64,000 bases of DNA. It comes from Bubalus kerabau. Lineage: Eukaryota > Chordata > Mammalia > Artiodactyla > Bovidae. Under the pieces are notes generated by a model. The model was given only the letters and a program-made list of their open reading frames with translations. It was not told the origin of the DNA and did no database searches. The position numbers and the translations under genes were made by a program. Positions 45,862 through 56,310 of the stretch are shown here, in pieces. Every line of letters begins with the position of its first letter. Positions within the stretch are counted from its first letter, which is position 1. Location of the stretch: contig NC_073626.1 of assembly GCF_029407905.1 (NCBI RefSeq), positions 81,991,482-82,055,481 on the forward strand, in the 5' to 3' direction.

Positions 45862-46189
45862 TTTCCTCTGATTACTCCTCCTTTTAACCTGGACTCTTTT
45901 CATTCCTTCAATTTGTGCACAGTAAGAGGTGTTCTAAGAAGAAACGTCTAAGAAGTGTTCTAAGAAGAAAATCTGTTGAAGGTGGCCATGTGAAACCACT
46001 TTAGTCTTCTTTGCTACAAATTTATGCATACATGAAAAAATATATTCAAACGACAGCTAAGGAGTATATTTATTCACAGCATATTGGAGATATCAGTTAC
46101 TCAGAACCAAGCTATTTGACTGTAAAAAACAGACATATTTAGGATTGTATGGAAAAAGGAAAAAGGGAGAAAATGTCTTTATGGTGTTT
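45862..46189. other. Unique stretch, small tandem duplication
   Basis: The word gtgttctaagaagaaa occurs twice in tandem (about 45929 and 45956). Otherwise nothing recognised. Confidence 0.5.
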
Positions 46190-46565
46190 CCAGTATAGAT
46201 AGGCACTACAAAGACACTTCCACAAGTTATCACATTTAGTTCTCACAAAGATCTTGGAATGCATTATTAGTCGATATTTTTAAGTCAGGAAACAAAGAAC
46301 TGAAATAAAATGCTTTCCCAAAATCGTAAAGCCAACAAGGCATGGAGCTATAATTTGAACACAGAGCTGATTGCAAAACCTATCCTTATTGCACTACCCA
46401 ATGCAGAAAACAGCTTGCTTCTCCAAAAGGATTTATCAGTTCTTAATAAATGTTTACTAGATACCTAGCTGCTGTCAAGGATGGGGCTGGAGTGAGGCAC
46501 AGTGAAGGCCCTAGGAGATCGAGCTTTTGACTTAAGGAACTAAAAATCTAATTGGGCATTTATAA
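46190..46565 (+). repeat. Ancient MIR/L2-class relics
   Basis: 46190-46400: ataggcactacaaagacact, catttagttctcacaaagat, aagtcaggaaacaaagaact, gagctataatttgaacacag. 46435-46565: ttaataaatgtttactagat, accta, then caaggatggggctggagtga, as in the 'tatttactgagcacctac...ctggggata' type. Two adjacent old pieces, family not resolved. Confidence 0.5.
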
Positions 46566-46639
46566 ATTTCTCTGACATCCCAAATTTTCTATGTCCATTT
46601 ACAATACTCGGAATTCACAGAGTACTTCATGGCCTAATA

Positions 46640-48060
46640 AAAAGGGGCCCTGATATAAAAAATGATACACTTTTAGCATAAAATGTAAGAGAAAATCTTT
46701 GTGACTCTGGCTTAGGCAAAGATTCTAGACTTAGTACTAATAGCATGATCCTTGAAAGATGAAAGTTGGTAAATTGGATTTTATCAGGATAAAAATTTTG
46801 CTCTGAGAAAGACACTAAGAGAATGAAAAGAACAGCCACACATAGAAGGGGAATATTTTCAAACCATGCCAACAAAAAACTGATATCCAGACTATATAAA
46901 GAACTCTCAAAACTCAGCAAGGAAACCCCAATTAGAAATGAAAAAAAGATTTGAGTGGACATTTGGCCAAAGAGGATATACAAGTGGAAAATAAGTACAT
47001 GAAAAAATATACAATCTCATTAGTCTTTCAGTTCAGTAGCTCAGTCGTGTCCGACTCTTTGCGACCCCATGAATTGCAGCACGCCAGGCCTCCCTGTCCG
47101 TCATCAACTCCCGGAGTTCACTCAGACTCATGTCCATCGAGTCGGTGATGCCATCCAGCCATCTCATCCTCTGTCGTCCCCTTCTCCTCCTGCCCCCAAT
47201 CCCTCCCAGCATCAGGGTCTTTTCCAATGAGTCAACTCTTCGCATATTAGTCTTTAGAGAAATGCAAATAAAACCTACAATGAGATATTATTGTATCCCT
47301 ATTAGAGTGGCTAAAACAAAAACTAAACAAACAAGCAAAGAAAGAAAGAAACCTTGACAATAGCACGCGTAGAGGAAGATGTAGACCAACCCGAACATTC
47401 ATGCACTGCTGCTGGAAATGTCAAATGGTAGTCATTCTGCAAAACAGTTCAGCAGTTTCCCATAAATTTAAACATATACTTATCATATGACCAGGAAATT
47501 CTACTTCTAGGTATTTCAGATGAAATGAAAATTCATGTTAACACAAAACCCTGAATGCATTGTTCATATCTGCCCAAACCTGGTAACAAGCCAGGTCCCT
47601 CAAACGAGTCCCTCAGCTGAGGAATAGATTGACTATGGTATATCCATATAGTAGAATACTACTCAGCAATAAAAAGAAACAAACTATTGATATGTACAAG
47701 AGCATTTACCTGCCTGCCTGCCCCTCTATTTACCATATGTACTGCATTTGGATAAATCTCCAATGCATTACGCTAAGGCAAAGAAGGCAGATTTAAGGCT
47801 ACTGTATGATTCCATTCATACCATATCATGGAAATAACAAAACTAGAGAGACAGAAAATAGTTCTGTTCTCTGTTATGGATGGGGGAAGAGTTAAATTAC
47901 AAAGGGGCAGCAATGGGTTTTGGGGAGTATAATGACGGAACTATTTTGTATGTTAATTGTGGTGGTGCATTTGTCAAAACTCATAAGAAATACATGCCAC
48001 AGAGTGAATCTTATTGTACACAACTTTTTAAAAGATGAAAATTAAAATTCAAAATAGTGA
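46640..48060 (+). mobile_element. Old L1 ORF2 end and 3' UTR, split by BovB tail
   Basis: The left part (46640-47028) has ataaaatgtaagagaaaatc, tttgtgactctggcttaggc, atccagactatataaagaac, tctcaaaactcagcaagg. The right part (47256-48060) has agagaaatgcaaataaaacc, aatgagatattattgtatcc, actactcagcaataaaaaga. These are sense-strand L1 ORF2 C-terminal sequence followed by a 3' UTR of L1MA/MB type. Many stops; no coding capacity. A BovB 3' end interrupts it. Confidence 0.9.
47029..47245 (-). mobile_element. BovB 3' tail inside L1
   Basis: Antisense copy of the last ~215 bp of BovB: cagttcagtagctcagtcgt, gtccgactctttgcgacccc, ggagttcactcagactcatg, tcctctgtcgtccccttctc, gagtcaactcttcgca. A 10-bp exact target-site duplication attagtcttt (47019-47028 and 47246-47255) lies within the L1. 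Well preserved. Confidence 0.95.
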
Positions 48061-48390
48061 AAAAAGAAGACACTGAGATTTAGGAAACTCGGCAACAGGC
48101 TCTACTCTTCCCTAGTTAGCTTTGGAGGAAAGCAGAAAGCATCTGCAGGGACTGGGGTCTCACTCTAGGCTTATTTCTCACAGTCTGTCACATCTGTACT
48201 CTCCAGAGCTGTGCAGACCAAAGTGACAATTTACAAGGTCTGGGAGTTCAGAGGCTTCTTTTGTGTCTAGTGGGGTTGGCCTGGGATCTCAGAGCTGCTA
48301 GACTGCCTGTCCATGGGCACCAGGTACCCTCAGGAGAACCTAATTAATTCAATGCAATTCCAAATACAATCTTTTTTTTTTGCTGCCGCT
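48061..48390. other. Unique stretch, nothing recognised
   Basis: Ends in a T-run just before a BovA insertion. No gene recognised. Confidence 0.5.
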
Positions 48391-48523
48391 TAGAGAAGGA
48401 AATGGCAACCCACTCCAGTGTTCTTGCCTGGAGAATCCCAGGGACAGAGGAGCCTGCTGGGCTGCCGTCTATGGGGTCGCACAGAGTCAGACACGACTGA
48501 AGTGACTTAGCAGCAGTAGCAGC
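48391..48523 (+). mobile_element. BovA SINE monomer
   Basis: Single BovA unit: agagaaggaaatggcaaccc, cctggagaatcccagggaca, ggggtcgcacagagtcagac, cgactgaagtgacttagcag with an AGC tail. Confidence 0.93.
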
Positions 48524-49410
48524 TCTTTAAAGATAGATTTAATAGAAAAAGTTCTTATAATAGCTAATCCTTTAAAGGTGAGAAAATTAGGCAATTTTGG
48601 AAGTGTATTACCTTTCTAAGCTGACTAGGATCCTGTTAAGCAATAATTTTCTAAATGGAATAGCAAATGTAACAAGACTCTAATTTATGATTAAGACTGG
48701 TAAAAGCAAACAGGATCCAAAGGCACCTTGGCTATTGTTAGATTCTCCCCACACTCACTACCAAGTGCTACCAAACTTTGCAATTTCCAAATGCCTTTCA
48801 TGTACTCCAGGTAAATTTAAGCACATTTTAAAAGTAGGGAGATTTGAGGGGTCTGAGAGAGTCGCTGGTGACACCACCAAGGAAAAGATGAATTTATGAA
48901 CTTATCGGAGGCAAATATCTACTATACACACTGGGAATAACCTTTATTTTTCCAAGTGCCAGTCTGAGTAGCTAACATTTTAATTTATGGCCTGATATCT
49001 TTGAGAATAAATGTGTTCCTGTCATCAAAATAACTGCCTCTCCTGTGAGTGGAATTTGTAATTGCACCGTCATTCCACATCCTCTAACCCAGAGAGGATG
49101 TCTCACAAGTTAGCAGGCTTTCCTCAGAAGGCGATGTTGTAGACACTGAGAGCGGAAGTCTTTTTACCCACCAGTTTTCAGACCACAATGGCTAATTTCA
49201 TTTAAGGAAAACAAAACACCACCACCCAGAAGCAAAGGTTCCTAATCCTACCATTCAGAGTGAAGATTTTAGTTTCTGGGAACCACGGAGTGAATAAATT
49301 ACTACGTTTAGAAACTTCTTCATATACTTAACAAATGCCTTTCTCATTAGAACTGTAAAGATTAATAAAATTTTCTCTCCTTTTGAAAAGATTCTAAATT
49401 TACCCCATTT
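48524..49410. other. Unique stretch, nothing recognised
   Basis: No repeat or gene recognised. Confidence 0.5.
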
Positions 49411-49533
49411 AGCTGGAGAAGGGAATGGCTGCCCACTCCAGTATTCTTGCCTGGAGAATTCCATGGATAGAGGAGCCTGGCTGGCTACAGTCCACGGGGT
49501 TGCAAAGAGTTGGACAGGACTGAGTAACTAACA
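49411..49533 (+). mobile_element. Bov-tA SINE 3' part
   Basis: ggagaagggaatggctgccc, cctggagaattccatggata, cggggttgcaaagagttgga, caggactgagtaactaacac. The tRNA head is absent. Confidence 0.92.
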
Positions 49534-51745
49534 CTTTTCATTTTCACCTCATTAAGGCCAAGTGTAAGTCAATTGCTCATTTTTCTCCTTAACCTGGCAA
49601 GCTGGCAAATACCCAAAGACAGTCATATGACTACATCCTTGCTTGCTTTCTCTGGTCTTTGTAAGGTTCAGACTACCCAGGCTTCCCTGGGGGACACCCA
49701 AGCAGCGGGTCTTCTGGTGTAGATCAAGATTCAGTGTAGAAAGCCATTACTTATTTTCATATCTTCATGTTCTAATAAATCTGGGGCTGAAGGAAAGCAA
49801 TATGTGCAGTCTTTCCTTATTTGCATTCATTATTTGCTCTACTATGTTTTGGGCCCTTTAGCTAATTTGGAATGAATCGAGGAATAATTATTTTTCTCAA
49901 AAGTATGTTTATCTAGGAATAAAATTATAAAACTCATTAAACTCTCAAAGTGTGTTCACTTTACATATTTATAAAAGCATACTCAAGACGCATAAATAAA
50001 AATGAGTGTTTTTTGTATTTATGCCAACCTAATTTAGACCTTTATAAAACAATAACAGGGTAGGGTTATTTCTGAGACTAACCCAATCATGTCTTTGGGT
50101 TTCACTATGCATCTGCATGCCTACATCTGGGTACGCACTTCCTTCTCAGCTGTGTAGGCAACTGCTACATATTTAATGTAGATTACAGCACTATTTGGAG
50201 CTCTTACACCTGAAAAAAGAAAACTTTTATACCGTTAATAATTCTAGTGAAAAGTATAAACTATACTGTAGAATTAAGAGGGAAAATGAGAAGTCAACTT
50301 TGAAATATTGTAATCTATTTAGGATTAATTTATAAATATGATAATGGGGATTAATGCTGGCACCCTAGTGATTCTTTGGAATTCAGTGACTAAATAGACC
50401 AGAGGAGTCTGTGAAGGAAAGGAGCACTGGATATTTAATGTAGACTACAGTGCTACTTGGAGCTCTGACACCTGAAAAAAGGAAAGTTTTCTATTGAAAC
50501 AAGTCTTGCTATTGAAATGAGGTAACTGTATGCATGAATACAAGGTATCTCTTCCCATAACACTCAAAAGTGGAGTGTTTTATATTCTATAACTTTTAAG
50601 CTAGAGTGATTTCATTTTCAAAAGCATCTCCTCTACTTCCCTGTAAATGACTCTTGGCTGCATTCTATCCCAAACCTTTGGCCTTCATGAAAACTCATCA
50701 GGACTAGGATCCTTTGTCTTCAAGGATGTGCAAGCAGCTTCTATTTTCCTTTGTTCCTCTTAAGACTATTTAGTACTTTTCTTTAGGGGCTAATAAGGAT
50801 CCAGTAATCAAAAGACTCTCTTTCTTTAAACATAGATACACTACTTTCTATTTTCACACCTGAATAGTTCTCAAAATACTTGAGTTCTCAAAATGCCTCT
50901 GTTGGACACAGACTACTGAGAAGGAGGGGCAGACCACAATTTATCTTCTCTCTTGTCTCAACAGATGCTGTCTACTTTGTTTAAAACATGCAGTTATTAT
51001 GTTCATTCCAAATTGTTTATTTACTCTTTTATTGATAAGCTTATTAAACCAAGTTGTTCCTTTTGCCCTTCCTATCACTAATAATAGAAAAAGGCAACTA
51101 AAAGTGGAAAGGAAATAAATATTAGTTTCCCCGATCTTTACTTTCATGAATATTTGCAGCATTTATTTTATTTCAAGATAAGAGTCTGCTGACTTATCCA
51201 CTTATGGCATTTTCATAACACCTAGTATCATTCTGTAAACCTAGGTACTTGGTAAACATTTGTTGTTTTTAATTGTTTTAACCACAAATGCAGCTTAATT
51301 ATTATGAAACCTAGAGGTGACTTTTAGAATATATAGTAGTAGTTTCTATGAAGAAAATAATGTATTTTATTAACAGATTTAATTTCACTACATGGCTGTT
51401 GAGTTTTTATTCACCCTGTGGGCAAGAATGATAGCAATAAAGTCACAATTCCAAGAGTTCTTTTTGTGCTCGAAAGCAAGCATTTCTTGGCAAAAGATGA
51501 GTTCTTACAGAAGAAAGAATTTTGCCTTTGGGATCTTATTGGTTTTCTCACTATTTCAACTTTAAGCTAGCTAAATTGAGCCACTTCTGAAATCCTTCAC
51601 ACAAAATGTTCAACCTAAATTCCTCTCCTGCCTCTCAGGTAAAATTTGGTGGAGTTCATTCTTCACAAAGGAGCCTGGATACATCTCAAACTCTGTATGT
51701 GAAGGGTCATCAGCCCAATTAGCACATAAATCATTAAGCAAGAAA
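49534..51745. other. Unique AT-rich stretch with a direct repeat
   Basis: No gene or known mobile element recognised. The notable structure is the 60-bp direct repeat listed separately. Confidence 0.5.
50169..50491 (+). repeat. 60-bp imperfect direct repeat, 262 bp apart
   Basis: Copy 1 at 50169-50230 and copy 2 at 50431-50491 both run from atatttaatgtaga through a tacag/tggagctct core to cacctgaaaaaag, with about seven differences. The spacer is not similar to the copies, and neither copy matches a family I know. Confidence 0.85.
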
Positions 51746-52007
51746 TACGCACCCCACTCCAGTACTCTTGTCTGGAAAATCCCATGGACAGAGGAGCCTG
51801 GTAGGCTGCAGTCCATGGGGTCGCTAAGAGTCGGACTCGACTTAGTGACTTCCTTTCACTTTTCACTTTCATGCATTGGAGAAGGAAATGGCAACCCACT
51901 CCAGTGTTTTTGCCTGGAGAATCCCAGGGACGGGGGAGCCTGGTGGGCTGCCGTCTCTGGGGTCGCACAGAGTCAGACACAACTGGAGCGACTTAGCAGC
52001 AGCAGCT
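51746..52007 (+). mobile_element. BovA2 SINE, two BovA units
   Basis: Unit 1 is slightly 5'-truncated (caccccactccagtactctt) and ends cacttttcactttcatgcat. Unit 2 begins tggagaaggaaatggcaacc and ends gcgacttagcagcagcagct. Confidence 0.95.
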
Positions 52008-52308
52008 GTCTTAAATTTTACCTTTTCACTAGATAGTTTTTCAGTTCAGACTTCCTTTATAGTCACAAAGCCATTTCTTTCTTTAAAAATGTCTCAAGAT
52101 TCCTAGGGCATTTGATTGACCCGAGAGGCAGGAGAAGTGGTCTGCCCCAGAGGAAAAAGATCCATTTCCATCTCTCTGAAAATTTTTGAAGTTACAATCT
52201 CAGCATTGTCATGAGGATGTACATTTTCTTTCAAAAGATAATTGCAACTACAAAGGAATGGAGTAGAAGAAGGAGTAGTTCTTTTTAGAAATGCCTTATT
52301 TATGACCT

Positions 52309-52578
52309 GCTGCTGCTAAGTTGCTTCAGTCATGTCCGACTCTGTGCGACCCCATAGTCAGCAGCCCACCAGGCTCCCCCGTCCCTGGGATTCTCCAGGC
52401 AAGAACACTGGAGTGGGTTGCCATTTCCTTCTCCAATAAGTGAAAGTGAAAAGTGAAAGTGAAGTCACTCAGTCGTGTCCGACTCTTAGCGACCCCATGG
52501 GCTGCAGCCCACCAGGTTCCTGAATCCCTAGGATTTTCCAGGCAGGAGTACTGGAGTGGGGTGCCATTGCCTTCTCCG
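52309..52578 (-). mobile_element. BovA2 SINE, two BovA units
   Basis: Antisense: gctgctgctaagttgcttca, inter-unit tgaaagtgaaaagtgaaagt, ending tggggtgccattgccttctc. Flanks atttatgacct (52298-52308) and attcatgacct (52579-52589) are an 11-bp target-site duplication with one mismatch. It is inverted relative to the copy 300 bp to the left. Confidence 0.96.
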
Positions 52579-52914
52579 ATTCATGACCTAGTAATGTGAA
52601 TTTCACTGATACTGTTTTAATGGATTTACATGAAAATATTTTAAGTCACAATTTTCACTTAAATATCAGTTGACACATTATTGTGCTAAGAACTATAGGG
52701 GGAAAAATGAAACATTTTGAATCCAGAACCAAGGGGGTGAAAACTACTGAGTGGGGATTACTGAGGTGTTTGCTTTTTAATTACCTGCTAACCTGTGCCT
52801 TTCTTTACTACATATATATTTTTTAGACTATTAATAGTAAAAAGGAAAAGTTGAATCTGATAATTCCCCTTTCATCTGGGCTTCTCCACGCCCTCAAAAT
52901 TCCAAGTTGATTCA

Positions 52915-53000
52915 CTAACTAACATGTATTGTGTACCTGCTGTGTGCTAGACATCATGGTGGTGAGTCAACAATTGACAAGGGGCAGATTGCTTAGAACT
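52915..53000 (+). repeat. Ancient MIR/L2-class relic
   Basis: aacatgtattgtgtacctgc, tgtgtgctagacatcatggt: the 'tattgagtacctactgtgtgccaggcac' motif followed by a diverged 'ggtgagtcaac'. Confidence 0.5.
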
Positions 53001-53249
53001 TGGTATTCAATAGACATGCAAGCCCATGAGATCTGACCCCATTCTTAAATCTGTGTAGAATAAATGTCTTGGTTGAACACATTTGTAGGAATCAGAGACT
53101 TTTTAACCTGTGATGTTGGGTGTAGAGAGAATCAATTTCTTATCTTTATTTACAGATGTTGAACTTCCTTGTTTGGAAAAGACTTTAACCTCCGAACAAA
53201 GAGCCGAAAAGATGCTTGTGAAATAACAGAGGTTTGTTTCGCTTACCCT

Positions 53250-53534
53250 GCTGCTGCTGCTGCTGCTGCTAAGTCGCTTCAGTCGTGTCTGACTCTGTGT
53301 GACCCCATAGATGGCAGCCCACCATGCTCCCCCGTCCCTGGGATTCTCCAGGCAAGAACACTGGAGTGGGTTGCCATTGCCTTCTCCAGTGCATGAAAGT
53401 GAAAAGTGAAAGTGAAGTCGCTCAGTCATGTCCGACTCTTCCCGACCCTATGGACTGCAGCCTACCAGGCTCCTCCGCCCATGGGATTTTCCAGGCAAGC
53501 GTACTGGAGTGGGTTGCCATTGCCTTCTCCGTCA
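53250..53534 (-). mobile_element. BovA2 SINE, two BovA units
   Basis: Antisense, starting with a (CTG)n-like run of about seven units, the expanded AGC tail. Inter-unit tgaaagtgaaaagtgaaagt; end ggttgccattgccttctccg. Flanks cttaccct (53242-53249 and 53535-53542) give a short target-site duplication. Confidence 0.96.
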
Positions 53535-53844
53535 CTTACCCTAGCTAGTTACAAAGCTGTGAAGCACTTGTTCACGGCCTTGGGTTACCATACAAGATCT
53601 CTTTCAAACATCTCTTCTTTCTGTTGCTTCTACTTCCCCTTGAACATCCAGTGGACAATGGAAAAAAACACCCTGATTTATAGTATTACCAAATAACACC
53701 ATGAGAATGAATAAATTTAAATTAATACATACACAGAGAAAAGGAAGATAAAGTGAATCCACTGACTTGAAATGCATTCTTCCTAGCAACACACGTTCAA
53801 CCTGTAACTGTATTTCTTTGATAAATGTGTTCTTTAAAAAAAAA

Positions 53845-53859
53845 ACACACACACACACA
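53845..53859. repeat. Short (AC)n microsatellite
   Basis: About seven AC units after an A-run. Confidence 0.9.
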
Positions 53860-53870
53860 AAACACATGCT

Positions 53871-54749
53871 GTTTGCCAAAGGCAGAAGGACCTGATAATG
53901 ACAATAGCAAGACTGTTCTGAAGGAAATGGTGCTTTGTATCAATCCAGCATCATATGAAAATCTATCTTTTGCTGCAGAAGAAAAAAACTGCTACTGAAC
54001 TTTTAACTTGAACTTTTTTTTTTTTAAATTACAGAGAAGGTGCTGAAAACAGGCTAAATGACCACTAGATGACCACTGTTTCACTATTCTGTATTATTTT
54101 CTGTTACATTTTCATCCGGAAAAGTTATCTAGAGCCTTGGAACAATGCCGCTGAGGAATGCACAATAACCCAGAGGTTATTCTCAGGGAACTCAAGGTCA
54201 AATCGGCACACATAACATCGAACTATAAAGCACTCTTGGCACTCCAGTTCAAATATACTGCATCCCAAACCCTTTCTCAAGTGCGTGGAATGAACTCTCT
54301 ATACAGCGTTCACACAGTTAAATTAAAGACAGTGTATTATGAAAGTCAAATGGTGACATTTTTCTCTCTTTTTTCCTTCTATAGAACATTAAATGATCAT
54401 ATGAGATTTATTAAGCATCCCAATTTACAGATGGTAAGACATAAGACTAGAAATAAGGTAGCTTAAGAAACTACTGGAGATGTCAAAGGCTTAAGTGTCA
54501 CCTGCTGTTCTTTAGATTGGCTTACTTATAAGAGGCTTAATACATGTGTAAGGCAAAATTAACCTGCCAATAGAAGATAATTTCCAAATGTCTGAAAAGG
54601 AAGATGCCAAGAACTGAAAAAAATTCAGCAGTTCATTTTAATCTCGGAAAAAAGGACTGTGGCATCATGGGCCTGATTTTTAGCAGGTCCTTCCTGGCCC
54701 TTTAATGCACAGCAATGTCCTGATTTCCTCTGTGTTCATCATGTTACAG
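53871..54749. other. Unique stretch, nothing recognised
   Basis: The 102-codon frame at 54158-54466 has no recognisable motif. No repeat seen. Confidence 0.45.
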
Positions 54750-54880
54750 GTAGTAGGCCGGCATGATTACTACCGTGAGGCCCAGCTTCCGGCATCGGCC
54801 GGAATTCGCCTTCCCATACCCAGGGTCCTTACCCGCTCAGCGACTCACAAAAGGGCCGCTGTCTTCATAATTCTGGGCAT
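54750..54880 (+). other. CpG-rich exon-like block, unidentified
   Basis: It follows tgtgttcatcatgttacag, a plausible 3' splice site. The next ~115 bp hold about nine CpGs (for example ggccggcatg, tcggccggaattcgcc, cccgctcagcgact), far more than the surrounding kilobases. One frame stays open to a TAA near 54891 (peptide with VGRHDYYREAQLPASAGIRL), but I do not recognise the product. No matching 5' splice site is obvious. It may be a terminal exon, a regulatory element or an unfamiliar repeat. Confidence 0.25.
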
Positions 54881-54891
54881 GTTAGTATTAT

Positions 54892-55694
54892 AAATTGTGA
54901 CCTCTAGACCAAAAATAGTTCTCTTCATTTATTATGAAAGAGGATCTTTGACTTTCATTAGAAGCTTAAATAAGTGTAAGTCTCCCCTTTCTAGTCTAGG
55001 ACGAACACAGCAAAAACAAATCTTTGAGGCTATTAATTTTGTGTTTAATTTTTCATGTGACAAACTAAGGATGGCTATAGCCTCAAATGAATTCTCGAGT
55101 CCTTCTCAAATGACCTTCTTGGCTGTTAATCAGACTTTCAAACTAGTACCCTGGGTTCAGACTCAAGTGATGAGAGAAAAAGTTGAGCGAAATAAATTCA
55201 AGAGCACAGCCATGTATTTTTCATTCTGTGCTTTCCCAGGAGCAGTTCAACTTAAGTAAACAAACCCTCAAAATGGTGCCTCAGCTATAATAACAACCTA
55301 ATAGCCCTAGATGGACACAAAATCAATGCAGATCTATAGACATTTTGAGTTCTCCCTTTATAACAGGATATGCACTTTGTAAGGTAAAGGAGTAGCTTAT
55401 TACAGATGGGGCTGCGGATGTCCTAAGCACGTTGGCATGCTTCAGTGTTTCCCCATGTGGTTGCCTCTTGTTTCCTGTCAGGTTGGAGAGAAATGCCAGC
55501 AGCTCAGGACAGCACAGTGGAAAAAAGAAGCACTTTGGTCCTGGGATTCAGCCTTGACCCTGCCAACTACTGGCTTGCTCCAAACAACCAGCTCTCAGTA
55601 CGGGCTTCTTTGACCTCCATTTTCTCCTTTTTTTCCTTTCTATGATACTTTACGGATGCTTCCATTTTAACATTTGCATGACATTAGAAAAACA
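54892..55694. other. Unique stretch, nothing recognised
   Basis: The 120-codon frame at 54897-55259 has no start in good context and no known motif. Confidence 0.4.
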
Positions 55695-55870
55695 TGGACT
55701 TCCCTGGCAGCTCAGTGATAAAGAATTCACTGGCCAACCAGGAGACCCAGGTTCAATCCTGGATCAGGAAGATCCCCTGGAGAAGGAAATAGCAACCCAC
55801 TCCAGTATTCTTGCCTGGGAAATCCCATGGACAGAGGGGCCTGGCGGGCTACAGTGACTTAACAACTACA
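55695..55870 (+). mobile_element. Bov-tA SINE, full length
   Basis: ggacttccctggcagctcag head, caggttcaatcctggatcag (B-box region), gatcccctggagaaggaaat, then a tail truncated after ggcgggctacagtgacttaa: the usual 'gggtcgcaaagagtcggac' piece is missing. Flanks acattagaaaaa and acatcaagaaaaa look like a diverged target duplication. Confidence 0.93.
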
Positions 55871-56049
55871 CATCAAGAAAAATAGATGACTATCCTTCAG
55901 TAAGATTTCCCTGTGTTCCAAATGAAGTGATTTATGTACAAATTTATATATTAGAACTTCATGCAGGTAAATAATACTATCCTCATACTCCAGTTTTTCA
56001 CAAAGCACCAGGCTGTGTGCTGGGCATTCTTTCCTCCCTGTACAGTCCC

Positions 56050-56310
56050 AGTACAAGGCTGTACATTATAAATGAGGAAATGGAGGAAACTGCAACCCAG
56101 GAAAGTTAAGGTCACTCAGCTAGTAAACAGACAACGTGTGATCTGAACTGGTATCCAAAGCCCATACTCCAGCCATGGTCATACTCTACTGCTCCTAAAG
56201 ACTTACATATCTGTCTTTTGCTACTAGTCTGAGGGCTCTTTGAGAATGGGGACAACATTTGAGTCACTCATTCTCTGTGTGCCTTACACAATGTTGGAAT
56301 TGAGCAGTTA
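56050..56310 (+). repeat. Ancient MIR/L2-class relic
   Basis: aatgaggaaatggaggaaac, gttaaggtcactcagctagt and ctgaactggtatccaaagcc match the 'gatgaggaaactgaggc...gttaagtaacttgccc...cccaggtct' order. Then, at about 56225-56295, gggctctttgagaatgggga and ctctgtgtgccttacacaat follow an L2-3'-like order. Confidence 0.5.

Noticed and set aside
51746..53534. Spaced repeats suggesting an array
   Set aside because: Three BovA2 SINEs with unrelated spacing and orientation; not a CRISPR array or satellite.
53103..53548. ORFs of 74-108 codons on both strands
   Set aside because: All are translations of the BovA2 SINE.
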